Below are positions 42,404 to 50,152 of a stretch of 50,724 nucleotides of DNA, piece after piece; within the stretch, counting starts at the first letter, position 1, and each line of letters opens with the position of its first letter. Below the pieces are notes generated by a model that saw only the letters and a program-made list of their open reading frames with translations, was not told the DNA's origin and did no database searches. A program made the position numbers and the translations under genes. This DNA comes from Planctomycetota bacterium. GTDB lineage: Bacteria; Planctomycetota; Phycisphaerae; WQYP01. The DNA is taken from NCBI GenBank assembly GCA_021785435.1, contig JAJYFE010000010.1, forward strand, positions 1-50,724, written 5' to 3'.

Positions 42404-43379
42404 CTTTCACCGCAAACACTTTTACGCTGGCGGCGTATTTGTTTAGATCGTGGTGTTCTATCAATTCGGTCAGTCCGGCCCGCAATTCCGGGGCCGGTTT
42501 CGCCTCGCTTGGGCTGGCCGCACCGCTCGCCTCGCCGGAGGCGGGCGGGACTTTGTCGAGTCGCCCTCCTTGGCGACCTGGCGGGCGCGAACCGCAGCCA
42601 CAGGCCGGCACTTCCAGCGGGGATTGGGGTCCGCTGGGCGCATCCAGGCTGGACGCGCAGCACGCGGCCGACGTGCCCGCGGCGCTCCAGGCATTCAAGT
42701 CCGCGCCGCTGTCAATGACTTCCACGTGCGCAAAGCCGGCGTCGCGTAATTGGGAGCGATATTCCTCAATGAAAACCGCCCCGGCAATGCAACCGACCCA
42801 GGCGGAGACGTTTTTCGCCAAGTCCTCCGGCAGCTCTTTCTTTAAGGCGATATCGCTGATGGCCAACCGTCCGCCGGGCTTGAGCACCCGCATGATTTCG
42901 CGGAATACCGCCGGCTTATCCGGGACCAGGTTGATCACGCAATTGGAAATCACGCAATCCACCGAACCGTCGGGCAGTGGCAGTTGGTCAATGGCGGCCA
43001 GATGAAATTCCACGTTCTCATAGGGCCGCCCGTCGGGGCCGCGTCGGGCGTTTTCCCGGGCGCGCTGAATCATCGCCGGGGTCATGTCGATGCCGATAGC
43101 TTTGCCCCGGGGGCCGACTTTTGGCGCCGCCAGGAATACATCCAGCCCAGCGCCGCAGCCGAGGTCCACCACGGTTTCACCCGGCTTCAACCCCGCCATC
43201 GCCGTCGGATTTCCGCAGGAAAGGCCCAGATTGGCCGTGGCGGGGATAGCCGCGAGTTGCTCGGCGGTATAGCCGAAAGCCGCCGCGACGGCCTTCAAGT
43301 CGGCGGCAGGGACCGACGCGGTCGATTCCGCCACGGCCGCGTAATGCGATTTAACGGTGTCTACCATCGATTCCGGCAT
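42381..43379 (-). CDS. arsM: Arsenite S-adenosylmethionine methyltransferase
   Basis: A 332-residue protein, start at 43379 behind AAAGGAATAAACCCC. SAM-binding motifs are [16 protein letters not shown] and GIDMTPAMI. Arsenic-binding cysteines sit in the family positions: C55 (LGLSCGNP), C147 ([11 protein letters not shown]) and C197 (WVGCIAGAV). ArsM methylates As(III) stepwise to volatile products. Residues about 264-288 ([20 protein letters not shown]) do not belong to the family and correspond exactly to a REP-like DNA element at 42524-42580 inserted in frame, between a Cys-rich stretch and the C-terminal helix region. The three conserved cysteines precede the insertion, so activity is plausible. 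It is the fifth gene of the arsenic operon. Confidence 0.9.
   Translation of the reverse strand: MPESMVDTVKSHYAAVAESTASVPAADLKAVAAAFGYTAEQLAAIPATANLGLSCGNPTAMAGLKPGETVVDLGCGAGLDVFLAAPKVGPRGKAIGIDMTPAMIQRARENARRGPDGRPYENVEFHLAAIDQLPLPDGSVDCVISNCVINLVPDKPAVFREIMRVLKPGGRLAISDIALKKELPEDLAKNVSAWVGCIAGAVFIEEYRSQLRDAGFAHVEVIDSGADLNAWSAAGTSAACCASSLDAPSGPQSPLEVPACGCGSRPPGRQGGRLDKVPPASGEASGAASPSEAKPAPELRAGLTELIEHHDLNKYAASVKVFAVKDRSRRSA
42524..42580. repeat. REP-like element inside arsM
   Basis: It contains CTCGCCGGAGGCGGGCGGGA and CTTTGTCGAGTCGCC, then CTCCTTGGCGACC. This is nearly the same as 43636-43700, which lies in the gap just upstream of arsM, so a local copy may have jumped into the gene. Confidence 0.8.
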
Positions 43380-43822
43380 GGGGTTTATTCCTTTCCGTCG
43401 CTGCTATCTAACTCGTGCCCAAAGCACCGCGGCTTGAGCCCGCTGCGGCGACGCGGTGAACGGCCGCGCCCGGGATCCAGGATTCCGCCGCATCCCCGCG
43501 GCGTAACGGGCGCGGCGCCAGGCTCCCTTCACCGCGTTGAAACGCGGTGCTCGCAGCGCGGCGCGGCGGCGACTGTTCTAGGGACTGTCAAGGCATAACC
43601 CTGACACTTTCCAGCGACCGCTGCCGCCACCGGCCGGTCGCCTCGCCGGGGGCGGGCGGGACTTTGTCGAGTCGCCTAACGGTCTCCCGGCGGCGACCTG
43701 CGGATGAGCGTTCCGCCTCCGCCCGACACCCACGTTCGCCCGAAAGGTAAAGGCTAGTTCCTGTGGGTCCCTTGGTTGCGGCGCGCGCCCCGCGCTGGGT
43801 TCCCTGGGCGGAACGCCCAGGC
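43380..43822. repeat. Intergenic stretch with two palindromic repeats
   Basis: No gene. 43530-43549 is CACCGCGTT-GA-AACGCGGTG, also present at 50382-50401. 43636-43700 is the intergenic copy of the REP-like element (CTTTGTCGAGTCGCC core). The rest is GC-rich filler with smaller hairpins (for example CTGGGCGGAACGCCCAG near 43803). Confidence 0.7.
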
Positions 43823-44926
43823 TCATCGTCCCAGCGGGACGGCCCGTTCGTACCACCCGCGGGAGCGATTGCAGACTTTGCAGACCGACAGCATCACCGG
43901 CACTTCCACCAGCACGCCCACCACGCAGGCCAGCGCCGCCGGCGAGCCGGGGCCGAAGAGCGTGATCGCCACGGCCACCGCCAGTTCAAAAAAGTTGCTC
44001 GCCCCGATGAGCGCTCCAGGCGAGGCGATATTATGCGGAACCTTAAGCCAGCGCATCAACGTGTAGGTCAGCATGGAATTGAAATATACCTGCACCAGAA
44101 GCGGAACGATCAGCAGGAGCACGGCCAGCCAGCGGGTCGTGATATTCTGGGCTTGGAAAGCGAAGATGAGCACCAGCATCGCCAGCAGCGCCAGGACCGT
44201 CACCGGGTGAAAACGCGGCAGAAAACGCCGCTGAAACCATTCCCGGCCACGCAGTTTCAACAGGCTGGCGCGGGTGACCCAACCGGCGGCCAACGGAATG
44301 ACGATATATACCAGTACCGAAGTTATCAGCACCCGGGGCGGCACGGTCACGTTGGCCATGCCGCACAACAGCATGACAATAGGCGCAAAGGCCACCAGCA
44401 TGATCAGGTCGTTAACCGCCACCTGCACCAGCGTATAAGCCGGATCCCCATCGGTTAAGTAACTCCACACGAAAACCATCGCCGTACAGGGCGCCGCGGC
44501 CAGGATAATCAGCCCGGCCACATAGCTGGGGGCGGCGGCTGAACCGACCCAGTGGCCGAAGATATGTTCCATAAACAGCCAGGCCCAGAAAGCCATGCTG
44601 AAAGGCTTGACTAACCAGTTAACGAACAACGTCACCAGCAGTCCCTTGGGGCGCTTGGCCACGCCCAGCAGCGAGCCGAAGTCAATCTTGAGCATCATCG
44701 GGTAGACCATCAGCCAGATCAGCACGGCCACCGGCACGTTGACCTGCGAACCCTGGCTGAATTGCCACTGGCCCAACGTGGCGGCCGCGCCCGGCAGCAG
44801 GCGGCCCAACGTCACGCCCACCACCATGCAAACCAGCACCCACAGGGAAAGGTAGCGCTCGAAAAATTTAAGTCGCTTCCGTATCGGTTTAGACGACGCT
44901 GCGTCAGCACTTACGCTCGGAATCAT
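43823..44926 (-). CDS. acr3: ACR3-type arsenite efflux permease
   Basis: A 367-residue membrane protein from the ATG at 44926, chosen for the GGAGCAATAT before it; the frame to 45001 runs through a repeat element. About ten helices follow (for example LWVLVCMVVGVTLGRLLPGA and VPVAVLIWLMVYPMMLKIDF). The ACR3 signature AAAPCTAMVFVWSYLTDGDP contains the essential Cys, and GASNFFELAVAVAITLFG is the second conserved region. It expels As(III), here probably with help from the ArsA ATPase encoded just upstream. ArsA-ACR3 pairing is known in several bacteria. Confidence 0.92.
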   Translation of the reverse strand: MIPSVSADAASSKPIRKRLKFFERYLSLWVLVCMVVGVTLGRLLPGAAATLGQWQFSQGSQVNVPVAVLIWLMVYPMMLKIDFGSLLGVAKRPKGLLVTLFVNWLVKPFSMAFWAWLFMEHIFGHWVGSAAAPSYVAGLIILAAAPCTAMVFVWSYLTDGDPAYTLVQVAVNDLIMLVAFAPIVMLLCGMANVTVPPRVLITSVLVYIVIPLAAGWVTRASLLKLRGREWFQRRFLPRFHPVTVLALLAMLVLIFAFQAQNITTRWLAVLLLIVPLLVQVYFNSMLTYTLMRWLKVPHNIASPGALIGASNFFELAVAVAITLFGPGSPAALACVVGVLVEVPVMLSVCKVCNRSRGWYERAVPLGR

Positions 44927-44937
44927 ATATTGCTCCG

Positions 44938-45076
44938 GAGATATAGCCCCCGATGGAGGAGTCACCTTGGGGGACTTGCCGGGGGTGGCACGCTCAATCA
45001 CTTACGCAACGCCACACGCCATAACCGCGGCGCCGCGTTGGTTACCGGATAGCCCACCGCCGGTAAACCGGCGGGT
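44938..45076. repeat. Dispersed repeat (minus orientation) plus CCGCCGG-TAAA-CCGGCGG hairpin
   Basis: 44938-44990 reads, on the minus strand, GCCACCCCCGGCAAGTCCCC and GGTGACTCCTCCATC, then GGGGGCTATATC, the same family as 19861-19992. 45057-45074 is the perfect hairpin also found at 22739-22756. The element fills the gap between arsA and the permease gene. Confidence 0.75.
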
Positions 45077-45100
45077 ATAGAATCGCCCCCTTGCACCGCG

Positions 45101-46882
45101 CTATACCCGCGACGGCTGGGCGCTTTGCAGCAAACCCCGCAGCCCTTCCAGGCCGACCGGCTCCGCCGCCAGCCAGGCCACCAGCGCTACCCGCGGGGCC
45201 AACTGGCCGGCCACCTGCGCGATTTTGTCCGCTTCCGCCGCCGCGCGCGCCGCCAGCAGCGGATCGCGTGGCCGCGCCGCCAATAGGCTGCTGTTGATCA
45301 CCCAGGCCAGGGGATCGATACCGGCCCGCCGCAAATCCTCCTGCAATTCCGCTGCCTCCAGGATCGGCGTAGTTTCGGGCAGCGTCACCAGCACGGTGCG
45401 CGTGTGATCCGGGTTACGTAATTTCATCAGGGCGGTATGGATCTGCTTTTGCGCTTTTCCGGTCAGGTTGCGCATCACGTCACGGTGGTAAGAACCGGTG
45501 GCGTCCAGCAGCAGCAGCGAATGGCCGGTGGGGGCGGTGTCAATCACCACAAACTTCGCCTGGGCTTCATCCAGGCGCTGCGAAAACGCATGAAAAACCG
45601 CCACTTCCTCGGTGCACGGCGAACGCAAATCTTCTTCCAACAAGGCCCGGCCCTGGGCGTCAAGGTCTCGGCCGCGCAGAGCCAGCACCTTCTGTCGATA
45701 TCCTTTCGTTTCCTTGGCCGGATCGATGCGACTCAAAACCAGGCGCCCGTCCGAGGCCCCCACCGTCGGCGCGATGTGCGCGGCGGGATCGGTAGTGGTT
45801 AAATGCACCGCATGGCCGCGGTCGGCCAAGGCCACCGCGATGGCCGCGGCGATCGTGGTTTTCCCCACCCCGCCTTTACCCAGAACCAAAATGGCGCCAT
45901 GCCCACCGGCCTCCAGTTCATCAATAAGTTCGGCCAAGCCGGGGTGGGCGGGCGAAGCCAGCACCCCGGTTTTCGCCGAAACCGGGGCCGGGTCGGGTTG
46001 CAGCAAGGCCCGCAGCGCTTCCACTCCCACCAGGTTGAAGACCCGCAGCGGCACCTGCGCCTGCGGCAATTTCCGCAAATCCGCTGGCAGTGCCGCCAGC
46101 GCTTCCTGTCCGCGTCGCTCCATGGCCGCCGCCAGTGGGTCCCCCGCATCCGTGGCGTGGAATACGCCGTTGATAACCAGCCGTTGGTTGCCTAAGCCCA
46201 TCCGACCCAGATCGCGGCTGGTTCGGCTGGCTTCCGCCAACGCCAAGGGATCGGCGCGGCTGACCAGGATAAGCAGAGTGTTCGCCGCATCGTGCAAGGT
46301 GGCGACGGCTTGCGCATACTGTCGGCGTTGCGATTGCAACGCCGACACCGGCCCCATACACGAAGCCCCGTGTTTATTGCCGTCAAAAAATTCCGTCCAC
46401 GCTCCCGGCAAACTCAGCAGGCGCAGCGTATGTCCGGTCGGAGCGGTATCGAAAATGAGGTGGTCAAAATTGGCCGCGGTTCCGGCATCCGTAAGCCATC
46501 CTGTAAATTGATCAAACGCGGCGATTTCCGTTGTGCAGGAACCGGAAAGCTCCTCCACCATGCTTTGGATGGCTTCGTCCGGCAAAACGCCGCGCAGGGG
46601 CGCCACCGCGCGCTGGCGATAGGCCTCCGCCGCCGCCTGAGGGCGGATGTTGATTGCCGCCAGCCGCGGTACGGCGGCAACCGGCGTTGGAGCGATTTCG
46701 CCAATGGCGGTTTGGAACACATGCTGCACATTCGAGGCCGGGTCGGTGCTGATCAACAACACGCGTTTACCTTCGTCCGCCAGGGCCACCGCGGTGGCGC
46801 AGGCCAGCGAAGTTTTGCCGACACCGCCCTTGCCGGTAAAAAACATATAACGTGTCGGCTGGTCAAGCCAGGGAATAGACAT
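45101..46882 (-). CDS. arsA: Arsenite-stimulated efflux ATPase
   Basis: A 593-residue tandem ATPase. P-loops are GKGGVGKTS (residues 17-25) and GKGGVGKTT (334-342), each followed by the signature DTAPTGHTLRLL or DTAPTGHSLLLL. The metal-site cysteines fall at C115 (LSGSCTTEIAAF), C174 (HGASCMGPV) and C422 (RSPCTEEVAVF), which matches the classical C113/C172/C422 triad. ArsA takes As(III) from ArsD and drives efflux through the membrane permease. The start at 46882 follows AGGAGAGCTCTTTT. A 90-base gap separates it from the AhpD-like gene upstream. The protein looks fully functional. Confidence 0.94.
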   Translation of the reverse strand: MSIPWLDQPTRYMFFTGKGGVGKTSLACATAVALADEGKRVLLISTDPASNVQHVFQTAIGEIAPTPVAAVPRLAAINIRPQAAAEAYRQRAVAPLRGVLPDEAIQSMVEELSGSCTTEIAAFDQFTGWLTDAGTAANFDHLIFDTAPTGHTLRLLSLPGAWTEFFDGNKHGASCMGPVSALQSQRRQYAQAVATLHDAANTLLILVSRADPLALAEASRTSRDLGRMGLGNQRLVINGVFHATDAGDPLAAAMERRGQEALAALPADLRKLPQAQVPLRVFNLVGVEALRALLQPDPAPVSAKTGVLASPAHPGLAELIDELEAGGHGAILVLGKGGVGKTTIAAAIAVALADRGHAVHLTTTDPAAHIAPTVGASDGRLVLSRIDPAKETKGYRQKVLALRGRDLDAQGRALLEEDLRSPCTEEVAVFHAFSQRLDEAQAKFVVIDTAPTGHSLLLLDATGSYHRDVMRNLTGKAQKQIHTALMKLRNPDHTRTVLVTLPETTPILEAAELQEDLRRAGIDPLAWVINSSLLAARPRDPLLAARAAAEADKIAQVAGQLAPRVALVAWLAAEPVGLEGLRGLLQSAQPSRV

Positions 46883-46972
46883 AAAAGAGCTCTCCTGAAA
46901 TTCCGGTCGCGGCCGGAATCATTTCTCAAGCCATTCCTTTTCGCGGTGGCGCCTCTGGTTTCCGCGTCCGCG

Positions 46973-47353
46973 TCAGGCGCTCGCCTGGTCTAACGCCGTG
47001 AACACCGGCTCGGCATCGCCGATAACCCGTGTGGCCATGGCGAAACGCACAATTTTGATCGTCTCCATCACTTTGGCCCGGGCAATACCCTGGACCCGGG
47101 CTTTGGCCGCCATGGCCTTCACACAGGCGGGGCTCGAGCCGGCCAGCGCTGCGGCCAGATAGATCAAGGTGCGGGTTTCCTCGTCTAAAGCCGGCGACTG
47201 ATCCGGCATGGCATAGGCGCGTGAACGCAGATGTTCGTACACCATGGCGGGTTCCACGCGGGATAGCTTTTCCACCGCGGTGGGAACGGAGCCCATGGCT
47301 TTCCGCATCCCGGTAAAAATTTGTTCCAAGGTGGCTGGTTGGGTCGCATTCAT
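46973..47353 (-). CDS. AhpD/carboxymuconolactone-decarboxylase-like protein of the arsenic operon
   Basis: A 126-residue all-helical protein. The start at 47353 follows AAAGGAGTAAACAG. The family core is recognisable: LDEETRTLIYLAAALAGSSP then ACVKAMAAKARVQGIARAKV. AhpD enzymes use a CxxC pair here; this one has a single Cys (SSPACVKAM), so thiol-disulfide exchange by the usual mechanism is doubtful. It lies between arsD and arsA, a place where such proteins occur in other arsenic operons, but its task is not established. Confidence 0.75.
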   Translation of the reverse strand: MNATQPATLEQIFTGMRKAMGSVPTAVEKLSRVEPAMVYEHLRSRAYAMPDQSPALDEETRTLIYLAAALAGSSPACVKAMAAKARVQGIARAKVMETIKIVRFAMATRVIGDAEPVFTALDQASA

Positions 47354-47414
47354 CTGTTTACTCCTTTCGACTCGGAGGACGATTGCCAAGCAACGCTGTA
47401 CCCTTCGTTTTAGT

Positions 47415-47840
47415 TCAGCCGCCGCCGCACGAACGTGGTGCGGCGATATGGACTTTCACGCCCACCCGGGCGCCGCGGCCGCCGCAACCGCAGCCGCCGC
47501 CAGGGGCCGGCGCCTCCGCCGGCTGCGGCGCCGGTTTTAGCCCGCCCAGCGCGGCCAGCTCCGCCCGGTCCGGATAGCGGCCCTGGCTGACCAAGACGCC
47601 ATCGACCAAAAGCGCCGGCAAGGCCGCCGTGCCCGCGTCGGCCAGCAACTTCGCGACCGCCGCGTTGCGGGCGAATTCCGCGGGTTGGCGGGCCAGATTG
47701 TAGCGCCGCACGTCCAGCCCCCGGCTTTTCAGCCAATCCAGATCCGCAGCAAAATGCACGAGCTTCGGATCCACCTGCGGTCCACAGACTCCCGTGGAAC
47801 AACACATCGCCGGATCGAACACTTCCAGTAACTTCGGCAT
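47415..47840 (-). CDS. arsD: ArsD arsenic metallochaperone
   Basis: A 141-residue protein, start at 47840 behind AAAGGGGAGTCGCGT. The As(III)-binding cysteines are C13, C14 and C19 (DPAMCCSTGVCGP), as in ArsD proteins (C12/C13/C18). The thioredoxin-like body continues DLDWLKSRGLDVRRYNLARQ, ALPALLVDGVLVSQGRYP. A Cys-rich tail (GGCGCGGRG and SCGGG) replaces the usual C-terminal Cys pairs. ArsD delivers As(III) to ArsA and, in some operons, acts as a weak second repressor. It is the first gene of the operon and stands directly under the promoter at 47858-47905. Confidence 0.9.
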   Translation of the reverse strand: MPKLLEVFDPAMCCSTGVCGPQVDPKLVHFAADLDWLKSRGLDVRRYNLARQPAEFARNAAVAKLLADAGTAALPALLVDGVLVSQGRYPDRAELAALGGLKPAPQPAEAPAPGGGCGCGGRGARVGVKVHIAAPRSCGGG

Positions 47841-47857
47841 ACGCGACTCCCCTTTAT

Positions 47858-47905
47858 AATATACGCCTACACAGATATATTAGCCGCGGTAAAACCTTGT
47901 GTCAA
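47858..47905 (-). promoter_or_regulatory. Promoter of the arsenic operon with a possible ArsR-type palindrome
   Basis: TTGACA (47905-47900), 17 bases, TAATAT (47882-47877) is close to a perfect sigma-70-type promoter. Overlapping the -10 and transcript start is ATATATCTGTGTAGGCGTATAT, an imperfect inverted repeat (ATATA..TATAT arms) like those bound by ArsR/SmtB repressors. The gap to the arsD start is about 20-35 bases. Confidence 0.6.
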
Positions 47906-48200
47906 CTCCCGCCGCCGAACCACCAACGTTTTCTATCGCACACAAAGCTTCGCGCGGCGCCAAGAATTAAGGAGATCGTGACACCAAGGAAAATCGGGTC
48001 AAAAGTAAAAAGACAAAAAGGAAGGACCGCCTCACCGACGCTTCCTCATATTCTTGCTTTTCCTTTGGCCTTTTTACTCGGCGGCCATGCCCTTGGCGTG
48101 TTTGACGGTGAAATCTTCCGACCAGTTCCCCGCCCACCCCCACGGCTGGCGCTCCGCCGCGCCACTTTCCGTGCGAAGCGGCGGCGTTTACAATTCAGCG
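47906..48200. other. Divergent intergenic region between arsD and lspA
   Basis: No intact gene. On the minus strand at about 48150-48075 a frame reads GNWSEDFTVKHAKGMAAE followed by a stop, which looks like the C-terminal end of a protein whose remainder is gone; I cannot name it. No clear promoter for lspA was found. Confidence 0.35.
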
Positions 48201-48824
48201 ATGGATAAAAACGCTCCGAGCCTGCCACCCGGTTCGGCGGAGCACTCCGGCGCGTCGCGCGGCCCGGATCTGCGCGGCAACAAAGCCATCGCCGCGCGGC
48301 GCCGGCAGTGGACACCCGCGGCTGGTTCGCCATGGGCGTGGGTGCGCTTCCTGCTGGTCGCCGCAGGCGGAGTGACGGTGGACCTCTGGGCCAAGCACGC
48401 CGCCGGGATCGCGCTGGGCGGCTACCCGGGCCGCGCCGGCTACCAGGGTCGGCGAATCGTCCTGATTCCTCACGTGCTGGCGCTGCAAGCGACGAGTAAT
48501 GGTGGGGCGGTATTCGGTTTCGGTCAGGGCTGGTCGCTGGCTTTGATCGCGGTCAGCGTGGTGGCGATGGCGTTTGTGGTGTATGTGTTTATGAGCAGCT
48601 TTCGACGGCAATGGGTCATGCATATTGCACTCGGCTTGATCCTCGCCGGCGCGGCCGGAAACCTCTATGACCGTATTTTCAACCATGGCCAAGTGCGAGA
48701 TTTCATTCACGTGCTGCATTATTGGCCGTGGATTTTTAACCCGGCGGACTCCATGCTGTGCATCGGGGTGCCGCTGCTGATATTATGCTGGCGGTTTCAA
48801 TCCCCCCTGCGGCGGGAATCGTGA
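48201..48824 (+). CDS. lspA: Lipoprotein signal peptidase (signal peptidase II)
   Basis: A 207-residue protein from the ATG at 48201; the open frame begins at 48054, but the extra part is noncoding-like. After a 45-residue polar N-terminus, longer than usual, four membrane helices follow. Conserved blocks are VDLWAKHAA, ATSNGGAVFGFGQGW, LILAGAAGNLYDRI, VRDFIHVLH and WPWIFNPADSML. The two catalytic Asp are in VRDF and PADS. It removes signal peptides from lipid-modified prolipoproteins in the inner membrane. Its TGA overlaps the ATG of the next gene by one base (TGATG at 48822-48826), so the pair is translationally coupled. Confidence 0.92.
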   Translation: MDKNAPSLPPGSAEHSGASRGPDLRGNKAIAARRRQWTPAAGSPWAWVRFLLVAAGGVTVDLWAKHAAGIALGGYPGRAGYQGRRIVLIPHVLALQATSNGGAVFGFGQGWSLALIAVSVVAMAFVVYVFMSSFRRQWVMHIALGLILAGAAGNLYDRIFNHGQVRDFIHVLHYWPWIFNPADSMLCIGVPLLILCWRFQSPLRRES

Positions 48825-50152
48825 TGAAGAGTTCAGCCCTGATTACCTTGCGCCGCCGCCTGGCCACCCGCCAGGCCGTCGTGGGCGTCATCGGCTTGGG
48901 TTACGTAGGCCTGCCGCTGGTGGAAGCGTTCTGCGCCGGCGGATTGCGCACCTACGGTTTCGACGTGGACCAATCGAAAATCCGCTCCCTTCAGGCGGGC
49001 CGCAGCTATATCCGGCACATCCCCGCGGAGCGACTCGCCCAACTGCGGCGCGGGCGAAGGTTTGTGCCCACCGCGGATTTTTCCCGTCTGGGGCGCTGCG
49101 ACGCGCTGGTCATCTGCGTGCCCACACCCTTGACCGCCCACCGTGAACCCGACATGCAATACGTCACCGCTACCGCCGCTACCATCGCCCATTGGCTGCG
49201 GCCGGGCCAACTGATTGTCCTCGAATCGACCACCTGGCCCGGCACGACCCGCGAACTGGTCCGGCCACGGCTGGAGGCGGGGAAGCTCCAATTGGGGCGG
49301 GATTTTCTGCTGGCTTATTCCCCGGAGCGCGAAAATCCCGGCCAGGCGGATTACCGCACGGTGGATATTCCCAAAGTGGTCGGAGGGATGGATGCGGCTT
49401 CGCTGCAAGCGGCCTGTGACCTCTACGGCCACGCCGTGCGCACCGTCGTGCCCGTGGCCAGTTGCGAAATTGCCGAAGCGACGAAAATTCTGGAAAACTG
49501 CTATCGCTGCATCAACATCGCCATGATTAATGAAATGAAAATCATCTTCGAGCGCATGGGCATCGACATCTGGCAGGTCATTGCGGCGGCGAAAACCAAG
49601 CCCTTCGGCTTTCAGGCCTTTTATCCCGGCCCTGGCTTGGGCGGCCATTGCATCCCCATCGATCCGTTTTATTTAAGCTGGAAAGCGCGGCAATTCGATG
49701 TCACCGCACGGTTTATTGAACTAGCCGGCGAACTGAACCGAGCCATGCCTTACTACGTGATCGATAAGGCCATCGCCGCCCTCAATGAGCGCCGCTGCGC
49801 CCTGCGCGGCGCCCGGGTACTGGTGCTCGGACTGGCCTATAAAAAAGATGTTGACGATCTGCGCGAATCGCCCGCGGTGGTGCTCATTGAACAACTGCGC
49901 CGCCGGGGCGCCCGAGTGGATTACCATGATCCCTACATCCCCTCCACCCATCCCCAGCGGCAACACGATCTACGCATGAAATCCGTGCCGTTGTCCGCCC
50001 GCACGCTGTCGCGTTATGACCTGGTGCTGATCGCTACCGATCATTCCGGGTTCGACTGGCCCTTCATCGTGCGCCATGCCCGCTTGATCCTGGACACGCG
50101 CAACGCCACGGCCGCCGTGAAATTCGACCGCCATAAAATTCGCTTGGCGTGA
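48824..50152 (+). CDS. UDP-N-acetyl-sugar / nucleotide-sugar 6-dehydrogenase
   Basis: A 442-residue enzyme. The NAD site is VGVIGLGYVGLPLVEAF (residues about 20-36). The central domain has SPERENPGQADY, NCYRCINIAMINEM and the catalytic C276 in GPGLGGHCIPIDPFYLSWK. The C-terminal UDP-binding domain includes LGLAYKKDVDDLRESPAVVL. SPERENPG and PGxGxGGHCIPIDP favour the WbpA/WecC-type dehydrogenases that oxidise UDP-N-acetylglucosamine or -mannosamine to uronic acids over simple UDP-glucose dehydrogenases. It supplies precursors for exopolysaccharide or O-antigen. Coupling to lspA is unusual and probably historical. The start at 48824 is the ATG overlapping the lspA stop. Confidence 0.9.
   Translation: MKSSALITLRRRLATRQAVVGVIGLGYVGLPLVEAFCAGGLRTYGFDVDQSKIRSLQAGRSYIRHIPAERLAQLRRGRRFVPTADFSRLGRCDALVICVPTPLTAHREPDMQYVTATAATIAHWLRPGQLIVLESTTWPGTTRELVRPRLEAGKLQLGRDFLLAYSPERENPGQADYRTVDIPKVVGGMDAASLQAACDLYGHAVRTVVPVASCEIAEATKILENCYRCINIAMINEMKIIFERMGIDIWQVIAAAKTKPFGFQAFYPGPGLGGHCIPIDPFYLSWKARQFDVTARFIELAGELNRAMPYYVIDKAIAALNERRCALRGARVLVLGLAYKKDVDDLRESPAVVLIEQLRRRGARVDYHDPYIPSTHPQRQHDLRMKSVPLSARTLSRYDLVLIATDHSGFDWPFIVRHARLILDTRNATAAVKFDRHKIRLA

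Noticed and set aside
48075-48150. Peptide GNWSEDFTVKHAKGMAAE on the minus strand as a gene end
   Set aside because: It looks like protein, but no body of a gene can be followed upstream, so I only note it in the gap entry.
48054-48200. Extended N-terminus of LspA
   Set aside because: The extra 49 codons show no membrane or conserved character and precede a usable ATG at 48201.
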